Below, one piece after another: positions 43,185-51,779 of a stretch of 64,000 bases of DNA (within the stretch, counting starts at the first letter, position 1; the number at the start of each line of letters is the position of its first letter). The translations under genes were made by a program, and so were the position numbers. The notes beneath the pieces are model-generated. The model was not told the origin of the DNA, did not search any database, and saw only the letters and a program-made list of their open reading frames with translations. Source of the DNA: Kalymmatonema gypsitolerans NIES-4073 (GTDB taxonomy: Bacteria > Cyanobacteriota > Cyanobacteriia > Cyanobacteriales > Nostocaceae); contig NZ_AP018264.1 of NCBI RefSeq assembly GCF_002368435.1, forward strand, positions 124,001 to 188,000, written 5' to 3'.

Positions 43185-44978
43185 ATGTCTAAAGCCGAAC
43201 CAAAGTTCAGGATGGAATCAGAACACGACAAACCGCACAAACCCCGAATTGACCCGACCATTCAATGGCAGTCCATTCCCTGGAAGAAGCTGGAACGTCG
43301 AGTTTACAAGCTGCAAAAAAGAATATACCAAGCCGCGAATCGTGAAGATGTCACTACAGTTCGCCAGCTTCAGAAAACCCTACTCAAGTCCTGGTCAGCA
43401 AAATGTATTGCGGTCAGAAAGGTTACTCAGGATAATCAAGGGAAAAAGACGGCTGGGGTAGATGGTGTGAAACTATTAACACCCCACCAACGCTTGCAAC
43501 TGGTTAAACGTCTCAAACTCTCTTCCAAAGCAAATGCTGTGCGAAGAGTCTGGATACCAAAGCCAGGAACCCAAGAAAAAAGACCTCTGGGTATTCCCAC
43601 AATGTATGACCGCGCATTACAAGCCTTAGTCAAAATGGCACTAGAACCCGAATGGGAGGCACGTTTTGAACCTAATTCTTATGGCTTTCGACCAGGGCGT
43701 TCGGTGCATGATGCAATTAGTGCAATTTATCTTAATATCAAGCAAAAAGCAAAATATGTGCTAGATGCTGATATTTGCAAATGCTTTGAACGCATCAACC
43801 ATGAAGCATTATTGACAAAATTGAACACATTTCCCAGCCTACGTCGTCAAATCAAAGCATGGCTGACTGCTGGGGTGTTAGATGGAGAAAGCTTATTTCC
43901 TAACCAGGAAGGGACACCACAAGGAGGCGTAATATCTCCTTTGCTGGCAAATATCGCCTTACATGGTTTAGAAAATCACATTAAGATGGTATTCCGCAAA
44001 AGATATCCCAAAATTAACGGGAAGAAACGGACAATTCGACCACCAGCCTTAATCAGATATGCAGATGACTTTGTGGTCATCCATGAAGACCTCTCCATAG
44101 TTCAAAAATGTCAAACTCTAATTGCTGATTGGTTAAAGGGCATCGGACTAGAGTTCAAACCAAGTAAAACATCATTAACTCATACTTTCCAATCTTATGA
44201 AGGAAAATTGGGTTTTGACTTTCTCGGATTTCATATTAGGCAATATCCTGTAGGAGACTACCTTAGTGCCAAAAATCCATATGGTCAGTTACTTGGGTTT
44301 AAAACTCTCATTACTCCAAGCAAGGATAAGTTTAAACAGCATTTGCGAAACATCGCCCGAATAATTGACACCCATGCTCAGGCTCCACAAGAAACACTCA
44401 TAAGTAAATTAAATCCTGTTATTAAAGGGTGGGCAAACTTTTATTCTATCGGTGTCAGTAGCAGAGCTTTTTCAAAAGCGGATTTTTTGACTTATCAAAA
44501 ACTGCGTGCTTGGGCTACTAATAGATGTACTCACAGTAGTAAGCACGAAATTGCTAACAAATACTGGAGAGTAGCTCAAACAAATAAATGGTGTTTTAGT
44601 ACACCTGATGGTTATCAGCTTATTAAGCACAGTGATACCGAAATTATCAGACACATCAAAGTGAAAGATAATCGCAGTCCCTACGATGGAGATTGGGTTT
44701 ACTGGAGTTGCAGAATGGGTCATCACCCAGAAGCGCCTACAAAAGTTGCAACTTTATTAAAAGAGCAACAAGGTAAATGCGCTCATTGCGGACTCTTTTT
44801 CCGCGATGGAGATTTAATGGAAGTTGACCATGTTATTCCTAAATCTAGAAAAGGGAAAAACTCTTACAACAACCTTCAATTACTCCACCGCCATTGTCAC
44901 GATATTAAAACTGTTACGGATGGGTCAATCTCACGTTCAGTTTTAACACAGGATTATCTAGAGGCTCATCCCTTTTAA
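43185..44978 (+). CDS. ltrA: Group II intron reverse transcriptase / maturase / HNH endonuclease
   Basis: About 597 residues from ATG 43185 (open frame from TTG 43095). RT motifs: GVDGVK, RRVWIPKPGTQEKRPLGIPT, YGFRPGRS, LDADICKCFERINH, GTPQGGVISPLLANI and active site RYADDFVV near 290. The maturase X domain follows, and the C-terminus has a complete HNH domain (CAHCGLFF, MEVDHVIPKS, NLQLLHRHCHD) for second-strand cleavage. All key residues are intact, so the intron should still be mobile and able to splice. Confidence 0.93.
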   Translation: MSKAEPKFRMESEHDKPHKPRIDPTIQWQSIPWKKLERRVYKLQKRIYQAANREDVTTVRQLQKTLLKSWSAKCIAVRKVTQDNQGKKTAGVDGVKLLTPHQRLQLVKRLKLSSKANAVRRVWIPKPGTQEKRPLGIPTMYDRALQALVKMALEPEWEARFEPNSYGFRPGRSVHDAISAIYLNIKQKAKYVLDADICKCFERINHEALLTKLNTFPSLRRQIKAWLTAGVLDGESLFPNQEGTPQGGVISPLLANIALHGLENHIKMVFRKRYPKINGKKRTIRPPALIRYADDFVVIHEDLSIVQKCQTLIADWLKGIGLEFKPSKTSLTHTFQSYEGKLGFDFLGFHIRQYPVGDYLSAKNPYGQLLGFKTLITPSKDKFKQHLRNIARIIDTHAQAPQETLISKLNPVIKGWANFYSIGVSSRAFSKADFLTYQKLRAWATNRCTHSSKHEIANKYWRVAQTNKWCFSTPDGYQLIKHSDTEIIRHIKVKDNRSPYDGDWVYWSCRMGHHPEAPTKVATLLKEQQGKCAHCGLFFRDGDLMEVDHVIPKSRKGKNSYNNLQLLHRHCHDIKTVTDGSISRSVLTQDYLEAHPF

Positions 44979-45028
44979 ATATCTCTGAGGAAAAAAGCGG
45001 TACTTATGAAAGAAGCCAATTTGTTGAG

Positions 45029-45062
45029 GAGCTGGATGAGGGGAAACTCTCACGTCCAGTTC
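45029..45062 (+). ncRNA. Group II intron domain V
   Basis: A 34-nt hairpin: GAGCTGGATGAGG, loop GGAAAC region, and CTCTCACGTCCAGTTC. The lower stem has the AGC catalytic triad at 45030-45032 and the two-base bulge expected in domain V. It lies 50 bp behind the RT gene. Confidence 0.75.
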
Positions 45063-45098
45063 TGTAGAAGAGTTAAAGAAAGTGATTTCTTTATCGAC

Positions 45099-45185
45099 TT
45101 CATCCAAACGATCGCCCGTACACCAATTATCGTTGCCCTCACAGTTGTAGTCGGAGACTTGCTTGCAGGACTGGTAACAGGCTGA
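45099..45185 (+). CDS. Exon 2 of the intron-split membrane protein
   Basis: After splicing the frame reads TIARTPIIVALTVVVGDLLAG and ends at TGA 45183-45185. It supplies the last membrane helix of the protein begun at 42045. The exact first base (45099 or 45105) depends on the intron 3' end. Confidence 0.65.
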   Translation, partial: FIQTIARTPIIVALTVVVGDLLAGLVTG

Positions 45186-45278
45186 TACGTCACTCGTCAA
45201 AAAAGCCACCACGAGTGGCACAATTCCACAAGTGCCACTCATCAAGATTTCAAAAACTGACTTTCGTCTTTCGTCATA

Positions 45279-45614
45279 ATGGCCAGAGAACGGGAATTTC
45301 GTACTGTCAACCGCGTATTAGGAGAACAGCCACGCCTTGGGCCATTCCCCGCCGACCAAATTGTTCCCTGGAGTGCGATCGCTCTCATCTCTTACATGGT
45401 AGTCAAGGGTTTTATGCAAGCTTCCTGGCTGGCAACCGGAATGGTAACTGCTTGGGGATGGGCAACTTGGTGGACGGTAAGTGCCAACAAAGCTTTCTTG
45501 GGTAAGTTTGTCGGCACGCCGCGCATCACCCGTGGCTATAAACCTTTTGTTTCTCTCGTTATTCCTTTACAACCTCAATCCCAGAAAAAGCACCAGCTGA
45601 AAAAACGCAGATAA
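45279..45614 (+). CDS. Small membrane subunit, VirB3/TraL-like candidate
   Basis: A 111-residue protein with N-terminal soluble part (RTVNRVLGEQPRLGPFPADQ) and two membrane stretches near 30-65 (WSAIALISYMVVKGFMQASW and the following WATGMV region). A small two-helix protein right before VirB4 is the usual place and shape of VirB3/TraL. Sequence similarity is too low to be sure. Confidence 0.5.
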   Translation: MAREREFRTVNRVLGEQPRLGPFPADQIVPWSAIALISYMVVKGFMQASWLATGMVTAWGWATWWTVSANKAFLGKFVGTPRITRGYKPFVSLVIPLQPQSQKKHQLKKRR

Positions 45615-45656
45615 AGCTGCTCAAGTAAAAAATATCACCGAACGAAACTACAGGCT

Positions 45657-48485
45657 ATGAGTTCGACCGCCTCAACGAAAACAAAGGACAAAATTGGTAA
45701 AAAATCCCTCGATACCGAACAATTAGGTGTTGTCAAAAATCTGACACCGTTTGAGGATATTACTCATTTAGCCGGGATTGCAAGTATCTCGCTTGCTGGT
45801 CGTAGAGATATCGGCGCACTCATCCTCCAGAAAAAAGAAGATATTCAAATCAAGTTCTGCTTCGACGTACAAGGAGTCCACCCGTCTTTACCAGAAGAAC
45901 AGATTATCCCAATTTTTGAAAATATTGAGGGTGGACTCAAAGAACTTCCCGAACGCGAAACCTTAACAATTCATCTTGGTTCGTTCACTGATGATTTTCT
46001 CCGACAGCAAGAACTAAAAAAGATAGAGGATAAATGCGACCTAGAGCAACTAACTTTATTAGTGCGATCAGAACGTCTGCGGGCAAGAGAACTTACTAAA
46101 GCGGGAACTCGTAAAAATAAGTTTTTACGTTTCTGGTGTACCTATAGTGTGCTGGCTTCTGAAGATAGTCGCTCAAATGATGCAATTGAAAAAACTATCA
46201 AACAATTGCAAAATGCCTGGTTCCAATTTACTGGACAAATTCACAGTGTTCGGCAAGAACGAATCGAAACAATTTTACGGGATAGTTTTACCTCTGGGTT
46301 TCAACGGTGGGAACAACTTTTGACAAACTCGATGGGGCTTTCAGTGCGAGCAGTCACGAGTGAGGAAGTATGGTCAATTCTTTGGAGCCAATTTAACCGT
46401 AGCGATGCACCCAAAGTTCCCAATCCCCTCATATTAGATGAAGAGGGACTTCGAGAAGTTCAAACTAGCGATTTTCACATTCGCCACCTGATGCTAGAGA
46501 ATGAAAAATCTGTCCCGTTTCTCGATCGCAGCTGGGTAAGACTGCAAGACAAGTATATCGGCGTTCTTCAGTTTAGCGAAAAGCCCCAGGGTTGGGTAGA
46601 CGAATACGCCCAGCTTCGATACCTCTGGGAGGTAATATCTAAAGAAAAAATCTCCGACACTGAGATTATCTGCCAGCTATCTAAAGCCAACCAGGGACTT
46701 GCCAAAACTGCTCTGCAACGGATTACTAAACAGTCAATTACCTCCAGCGCCATGTCTTCTGAGAAGGGTTCAATTGACGTAAAAGCCAATATGAACATTG
46801 AGGAGGCAGTTAAGGCACAAGAAACTATCCTCAGAGGCAGTCTCCCCATCCATACTGCTGTTGTTTTTTGTGTCCATCGTCACAGTCGTCACAAACTTGA
46901 CGAAGCTTGTCAATACCTTTCTAGCTGCTTCTTACGACCTGCTGTAGTTGATAGAGAAATCGAGTATGCCTGGAAAACATGGTTACAATGTGTACCTGTT
47001 GTTTGGGAAAACCTACTCACAAGACCCTTTAACCGTCGTCTCCCCTATTTCTCATCAGAAGTTCCCGGACTCATGCCGATAGTCAGAACAGCTACGGGAG
47101 ATAAATCCGGGTTTGAGCTAATTGCTGAAGAGGGAGGAACTCCAGTACATCTCGACTTGTACAAGCAGCACAAAAATCTCGCTATTTTCGGTACTACCCG
47201 TGCAGGGAAATCTGTCCTAGTAGCAGGTCTATTAACACCTGCCTTGGCTCAAAACATTCCCGTAATTGCACTTGATTATCCCAAACCCGATGGTACTAGT
47301 ACGTTTACTGACTACACCAAATTTATGGGAGAAGAAGGAGCTTATTTTGATATTAGTAAAGAGTCGAATAATTTATTTGAATTACCTGATTTAAGGGGGT
47401 ATGAGCCTGAAGTTATTAAAGAGAGAATGACCGATTTCAAGGAATTCTTGAAATCCACATTAATGATTATGGTGTTAGGGACAAATCCTGTAGGGGTAAG
47501 TCCGACAACGGTATCAAATATTGAAAGTATCATTACAATCACAATTGAAACTTTTTATAACGATGAAGATATCAAACTTCGGTACAAGCTAGCCCTAGAA
47601 AATGGATTGGGAACACCTGAATGGGCAGATATTCCCACACTTAAAGATTTCTATAATTATTGTTCGCCTGGGTTTATAAAACTCGATTCCATCACCAATA
47701 ATAGTAAAGAAATTCTCGATGCCCTTGACCAAATCAGATTGCGATTAAAGTTTTGGCTAAATTCACGAGTTGGGCAATCAATCGCCAATCCATCTAGCTT
47801 TAGAACTGATGCTCGATTGCTTGTATTCGCACTGCGATCGCTTGGGAGTGAAGCCGATGCCGCAGTCCTTGCCCTGAGTGCCTATTCCGCAGCTTTACGT
47901 AGAGCTTTATCATCTAAAGTATCAATATTTTTCTTAGATGAAGCACCAATTTTATTCAATTTTGAGAGCATAGCCGAGCTAATTGGTAGACTCTGCGCTA
48001 ATGGGGCGAAAGCAGGTATACGTGTAATTTTATCTGCCCAAGAACCAGAAAGTATCTTCCAAAGTAAGTCTGCTTCCAAGATATTTGCTAACATCACAAC
48101 CCGCCTGATCGGTCGGATTCAAACATCGGCAGTTGACCCATTTGTGAACAGGTTTAAATATCCTTATGAAATTATCTCGCGTAATAGTACCGAAGCATTC
48201 TTTCCCAAACGCGAAAGTATTTATTCACAGTGGTTACTTGATGACAATGGCAAACTTACTTTCTGTAGATATTATCCTGCTTATTGCTTACTTGCAGCAG
48301 TAGCAAATAACCCGAATGAGCAAGAATTACGCACTCTATTTCTCAATAAATATGCCGATAATCCAATGCTGGGTATGGTGAAATTTTCAGAAAGCTATAT
48401 ACAACTGCTTCGGGGAGATGAGTTAAGCCAAGAAGCACAACAATTACTGGATAACAATAACAATCAGCAATTAAAGTCAGCATAA
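45657..48485 (+). CDS. virB4: VirB4/TraC-type secretion ATPase
   Basis: A 942-residue protein. Walker A FGTTRAGKSVL near 510-520, then VIALDYPKPDG, Walker B IFFLDEAPILF near 755-765 and a following SAQEP motif near 790 are those of the VirB4/TraC/HerA-FtsK ATPase family. The N-terminal half has no known catalytic motif, as in other VirB4 proteins. It powers pilus assembly and substrate transfer at the inner membrane. It is the fixed point that identifies this run as a type IV secretion cluster. Confidence 0.83.
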   Translation: MSSTASTKTKDKIGKKSLDTEQLGVVKNLTPFEDITHLAGIASISLAGRRDIGALILQKKEDIQIKFCFDVQGVHPSLPEEQIIPIFENIEGGLKELPERETLTIHLGSFTDDFLRQQELKKIEDKCDLEQLTLLVRSERLRARELTKAGTRKNKFLRFWCTYSVLASEDSRSNDAIEKTIKQLQNAWFQFTGQIHSVRQERIETILRDSFTSGFQRWEQLLTNSMGLSVRAVTSEEVWSILWSQFNRSDAPKVPNPLILDEEGLREVQTSDFHIRHLMLENEKSVPFLDRSWVRLQDKYIGVLQFSEKPQGWVDEYAQLRYLWEVISKEKISDTEIICQLSKANQGLAKTALQRITKQSITSSAMSSEKGSIDVKANMNIEEAVKAQETILRGSLPIHTAVVFCVHRHSRHKLDEACQYLSSCFLRPAVVDREIEYAWKTWLQCVPVVWENLLTRPFNRRLPYFSSEVPGLMPIVRTATGDKSGFELIAEEGGTPVHLDLYKQHKNLAIFGTTRAGKSVLVAGLLTPALAQNIPVIALDYPKPDGTSTFTDYTKFMGEEGAYFDISKESNNLFELPDLRGYEPEVIKERMTDFKEFLKSTLMIMVLGTNPVGVSPTTVSNIESIITITIETFYNDEDIKLRYKLALENGLGTPEWADIPTLKDFYNYCSPGFIKLDSITNNSKEILDALDQIRLRLKFWLNSRVGQSIANPSSFRTDARLLVFALRSLGSEADAAVLALSAYSAALRRALSSKVSIFFLDEAPILFNFESIAELIGRLCANGAKAGIRVILSAQEPESIFQSKSASKIFANITTRLIGRIQTSAVDPFVNRFKYPYEIISRNSTEAFFPKRESIYSQWLLDDNGKLTFCRYYPAYCLLAAVANNPNEQELRTLFLNKYADNPMLGMVKFSESYIQLLRGDELSQEAQQLLDNNNNQQLKSA

Positions 48486-48597
48486 ATTATAGAAGAAAAG
48501 CTAAGAATAATCTGGATTTATAACAAGAAGAATCAATAACTCATAAACAAGTGGCTTAACTTTGATTGCCACATTGATTATTTTATCCACCAAAAGT

Positions 48598-49329
48598 ATG
48601 AAACCAAAATTCAAGTTTACTAAGAAAGGAGTAATAATCGGGTCAATAATTGGTCTGGTTACTTTACTCGGTACAGCACCTAGCTATGCCTTTTCAATTG
48701 ACGACTTCTTCAAGGTTTTAGGGAAATTCAATAACTATTTTGAGGAAACCAAAAAGGAACTCACTTCAGGAACTAATAAATGGGGTGGGATGAAAGGCGA
48801 AGCTAAAACTGCTATTCAGACTGGCAGTATGGATATGCCAGATCCAGTCAACTCAGCCGAAAAACTCAAAGAGCAACTTAAGAGCAAGGGTAACTGGAAT
48901 GAAAGCAACACAGTTGAAGCTGCGGTCAGTGCAGCTAACGAACTGGAGAGAGAAACCACCCGCGCTACGATCGCCAGCGTCTTAGGGGAAGTCGGACAAG
49001 AACGTACCAAAAATGAGATAGAAGCAACTGAACAAACTGTAGCCGAGGCCAAAGAACTCGCAGAATCTGCACAACCAATGGATGCTTCACAAAACATCCT
49101 CAAGGTTATTGCTGCCCAAAACTCGCAAATTGTCTCAATGTTGGGTCAATCTCGCATTGACGGACTGCAAACACGGCACGATGCCCAGCAAACTAACCTG
49201 ATGCTATCTCAACTTGCCGAACAGGGGGCAAGCGATCGCCGTCGTCAAAACCTGATGATGGACGGTATTAGCGCCCAGTATATCGAAATCAGTGGGTTTA
49301 GCAGTCTCAAAACTACCGCAGGTGAATAA
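48598..49329 (+). CDS. Secreted helical protein, VirB5/TrbJ-like candidate
   Basis: About 243 residues from ATG 48598. A signal peptide is clear (GVIIGSIIGLVTLLGTAPSYA, cleavage after SYA-FS). The mature part is entirely helical and polar, with a long coiled coil near 95-170. Position between VirB4 and VirB6, a signal peptide and helical build fit VirB5/TrbJ, a minor pilus protein. The alternate TTG start at 48562 would bury the signal peptide and is unlikely. Confidence 0.55.
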   Translation: MKPKFKFTKKGVIIGSIIGLVTLLGTAPSYAFSIDDFFKVLGKFNNYFEETKKELTSGTNKWGGMKGEAKTAIQTGSMDMPDPVNSAEKLKEQLKSKGNWNESNTVEAAVSAANELERETTRATIASVLGEVGQERTKNEIEATEQTVAEAKELAESAQPMDASQNILKVIAAQNSQIVSMLGQSRIDGLQTRHDAQQTNLMLSQLAEQGASDRRRQNLMMDGISAQYIEISGFSSLKTTAGE

Positions 49330-49399
49330 TTCACCTTAATTAGTTGGTCATCTCTGCAATTGAGATGACCAATTCTCTATCAGGTACATAATACAGACC

Positions 49400-50551
49400 A
49401 TGTTAGAACATCTTGTAATTGCAACCGACCCATTCTTTGGACAAGACATTTTAGAAAATGCGTCAGCTGGAGCGCAACTAGTAGCAGAAGGTTTCAATGA
49501 ACTTTGGCAGGAAACCCTCAACGGTAACTTGTACGGCTCGATGTGCAAAGTTGGTCAGTTTTTTGCGATCGCTACACTCACCCTTTTTATGGTTGAGTTA
49601 GGCAAAAACTGGATAAATCAAGAAGATATGAAAGCTCTCTCCAGTTGGATATGGCCCATTCTGGTTATCGGGCTACTAGCTAATAATGGCACTTTACTCA
49701 GAAGTGGAACACTCGCCATCCGGGGATACATTAATACTGTTAATAATGACATCCTGGAATTTACTGCTGCCGGAGCCAACCTAGAAGTAGCATTCAACCG
49801 TGCAGTCGGTAATATTGCCCTCCAGCAGCAAGTAGGGGCGGCAATGGAAAGATGCCGTTCCATCCCTGGTAACACGCAAGATTCAATCACCTGCTTGCAA
49901 CAAGCAGAAGCAGAACTTAAAACCTCAGCCCCTGATCTATTTAAAGGAGAAGCCCCCGATAGCGGTAGTTGGGAATTTAACCCACTTCAGGCTTTATCTG
50001 ATGCCAAAGACGCGCTCGAAAATCTCTCCCCTGGTCAAATCGCCGAAAAGATTGGTAATACTATCACCAGCACAATCGGTTCAATGATTACCGGATTTGT
50101 CGCAGTCATCCTCCTCGCCCTCAATAACGCTTACCAGTGGGGTATCGAATTCACGATGCTTTTAACTGCCCTACTTGGCCCGTTGGCAATAGGCGGTTCG
50201 CTACTCCCCTTTGGTGCAAAACCTATTTTCGCTTGGCTAACTGGTTATTTCACCGTTGGAATGGCGAAACTCTGCTTCAACATAATTATTGGTTTGTGCG
50301 GACAACTTATCGCTAATTCCGAACAAAATCAACCGATGATATTTCTGCTTTTTGTTGGGTTAGTTTCTCCTATCCTGGCATCTGCATTAGCCGCAGGTGG
50401 TGGAATAGCTGTTTGGACAGGATTAGGTAAAACAGTAGCATTTGGCTCTGAAATTGCAGCAGGAATCGCTACAGGTGGAGCAAGTACAACTGCTACGGTT
50501 GCTGTCAATGCCACCAAATTTGTTAGTTCCAAAATCAAAGTTAAAAAGTAA
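49400..50551 (+). CDS. Polytopic membrane protein, VirB6/TrbL-like
   Basis: A 383-residue protein with hydrophobic segments near 52-65, 80-100, 222-240, 250-275, 285-305 and 315-345, and a Gly/Ala-rich C-terminus. A periplasmic loop with two cysteines (residues about 151 and 165) lies between segments 2 and 3. Position and topology match VirB6/TrbL, the inner-membrane channel component. The next gene in the operon (50579) is an insertion; VirB8-like follows. Confidence 0.68.
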   Translation: MLEHLVIATDPFFGQDILENASAGAQLVAEGFNELWQETLNGNLYGSMCKVGQFFAIATLTLFMVELGKNWINQEDMKALSSWIWPILVIGLLANNGTLLRSGTLAIRGYINTVNNDILEFTAAGANLEVAFNRAVGNIALQQQVGAAMERCRSIPGNTQDSITCLQQAEAELKTSAPDLFKGEAPDSGSWEFNPLQALSDAKDALENLSPGQIAEKIGNTITSTIGSMITGFVAVILLALNNAYQWGIEFTMLLTALLGPLAIGGSLLPFGAKPIFAWLTGYFTVGMAKLCFNIIIGLCGQLIANSEQNQPMIFLLFVGLVSPILASALAAGGGIAVWTGLGKTVAFGSEIAAGIATGGASTTATVAVNATKFVSSKIKVKK

Positions 50552-50555
50552 TAAA

Positions 50556-50576
50556 TCAGAATTCAGGAGTCAGAAT
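50556..50576 (+). repeat. Left inverted repeat around the four-helix-bundle gene
   Basis: The unit ATTCAGGAGTCAGAAT at 50561-50576 contains the exact reverse complement of ATTCTGACTCCTGA found at 50931-50944, the other end of the gene at 50579. Repeats of the AGGAGTCAG type are widespread in Nostoc genomes. Confidence 0.6.
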
Positions 50577-50578
50577 AA

Positions 50579-50944
50579 ATGAGACAGCCAGCCAAAACAT
50601 TTCAAGATTTGATAGTTTGGCAAAAAGCACACCAGTTTGTTTTATTGCTATATCAATTTACTGGTCAGTTCCCTAAATCGGAAATATATGGACTTACCTC
50701 CCAATTTAGACGAGCAGCAATCTCTATTGCAGCAAATATAGCTGAGGGTTTTAAGAAAAAGGGAGCAGCAGATAAAGTTCGTTTTTTAAACATTGCACAA
50801 GGTTCTTTAGAAGAATGTCGCTACTATCTAATTCTTTCAAAAGACCTTAACTATGGTGACATTTCAGGATTAATGCTTCAACTTGAGGAAGTTAGTAGGC
50901 TACTAACAGGCTACGCTAATTCCATTCTGAATTCTGACTCCTGA
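50579..50944 (+). CDS. Four-helix-bundle protein (23S rRNA IVS / S23 family)
   Basis: A 121-residue protein. FQDLIVWQKAHQFV, YGLTSQFRRAAISIAANIAEG and QGSLEECRYYLILS are the signature of the four-helix-bundle (IVS/S23) family. Its role is unknown; such genes occur in rRNA intervening sequences and near retroelements, and resemble the Avd accessory protein of diversity-generating retroelements. It interrupts the secretion operon between VirB6 and VirB8, and its last codons lie inside the right inverted repeat, so it was probably inserted as a unit. Confidence 0.85.
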   Translation: MRQPAKTFQDLIVWQKAHQFVLLLYQFTGQFPKSEIYGLTSQFRRAAISIAANIAEGFKKKGAADKVRFLNIAQGSLEECRYYLILSKDLNYGDISGLMLQLEEVSRLLTGYANSILNSDS

Positions 50945-50956
50945 CTCCTGAGTTCT
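50924..50956 (-). repeat. Right inverted repeat around the four-helix-bundle gene
   Basis: Contains ATTCTGAATTCTGACTCC and a tandem second copy CTGACTCCTGA, reverse complementary to the left repeat at 50556. It supplies the last residues (ILNSDS) and stop codon of the gene. Confidence 0.6.
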
Positions 50957-50978
50957 TCTTTGTAATTAACAAATAATT

Positions 50979-51755
50979 ATGCTTAAACCTAAGTCTAAAT
51001 CTCAACCAGCTCGGCTCCTCAGTTATGGCCAATCTACCTCCACACCTATTGCAATGGCGATCGCCGTAACAGCAGGAGGAACTATCTTATCTACCCTATT
51101 GCAAATAATAAATATTGGCATGAGTGCTAGCACAAATCATCATGTCAAAGGCATGACGATTGTTCAACTCCAAGATGGGTCTATTTCACCTGGTAAATTT
51201 GCTGCTCCCAACGAACGCGAAGCCGAAACTATCAAACGCTTTATCTCAGATAGCATGATTAAAATGTTCGGCTGGAACGGAATAATCGAAGCAACAGAGA
51301 ATGGCGAAAATGTCACTAAACCTGATAGGGGAATAGATATTCAAACAACAAAAAATAGTAGAAAAAAAATTCCCACTAGAGCCTGGGAAGCTGCATTTGC
51401 ACTATCTGAAAATCAAGATTTTCGGGCAAACTTTCTCAAGAAATTAGCAGAAATCGTTCCAAGTGGTGTATTTAACGGTGAAGTTCAAGTTTCACTCGTC
51501 ACCCGCCATATCTCTGAACCCAGAAAAATTAAGGATGGACAGTGGGAAGTCGATTATATCGCTACACTCGTAAGCTTTAATAGGAACGAAAACCAAGGCA
51601 AAGGAATCGCCTTTAACAAAACAATTACTGTTGAAGCTGTCGATACTCCCAAGTTACCAAATAAGCCAACTGAACTCGATAAGAAAATTTATTTAGTACG
51701 AGAACCAGGTTTAGAAATTACTCAAATTGTTGATTATAACCTCGGCAAGAAATAA
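50979..51755 (+). CDS. VirB8/TraE-like inner-membrane protein
   Basis: A 258-residue protein with a short cytoplasmic N-terminus, one membrane segment near 23-50 (IAMAIAVTAGGTILSTLLQI) and a large periplasmic domain. The order N-in, one helix, NTF2-like domain, just before VirB10 and VirB9-like genes, fits VirB8/TraE. Sequence motifs are too weak to go further. Confidence 0.55.
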   Translation: MLKPKSKSQPARLLSYGQSTSTPIAMAIAVTAGGTILSTLLQIINIGMSASTNHHVKGMTIVQLQDGSISPGKFAAPNEREAETIKRFISDSMIKMFGWNGIIEATENGENVTKPDRGIDIQTTKNSRKKIPTRAWEAAFALSENQDFRANFLKKLAEIVPSGVFNGEVQVSLVTRHISEPRKIKDGQWEVDYIATLVSFNRNENQGKGIAFNKTITVEAVDTPKLPNKPTELDKKIYLVREPGLEITQIVDYNLGKK

Positions 51756-51779
51756 AAATCATTAATCAAGCATAGAACT

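Larger units (their letters stand above)
42612..45098 (+). mobile_element. Group II intron with reverse transcriptase
   Basis: The 5' end begins GTGCGATTCG right after a TGG codon; group II introns start GUGYG. A structured domain I region without long frames follows, then the RT/maturase gene (43185-44978), then domain V (45029-45062) and a domain VI hairpin AAAGAAA-GTGA-TTTCTTT with a bulged A candidate. A 3' end at GAC (45096-45098) fits the AY rule and keeps exon 2 in frame; an end at 45104 is also in frame. The host gene is the membrane protein at 42045. Confidence 0.82.
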
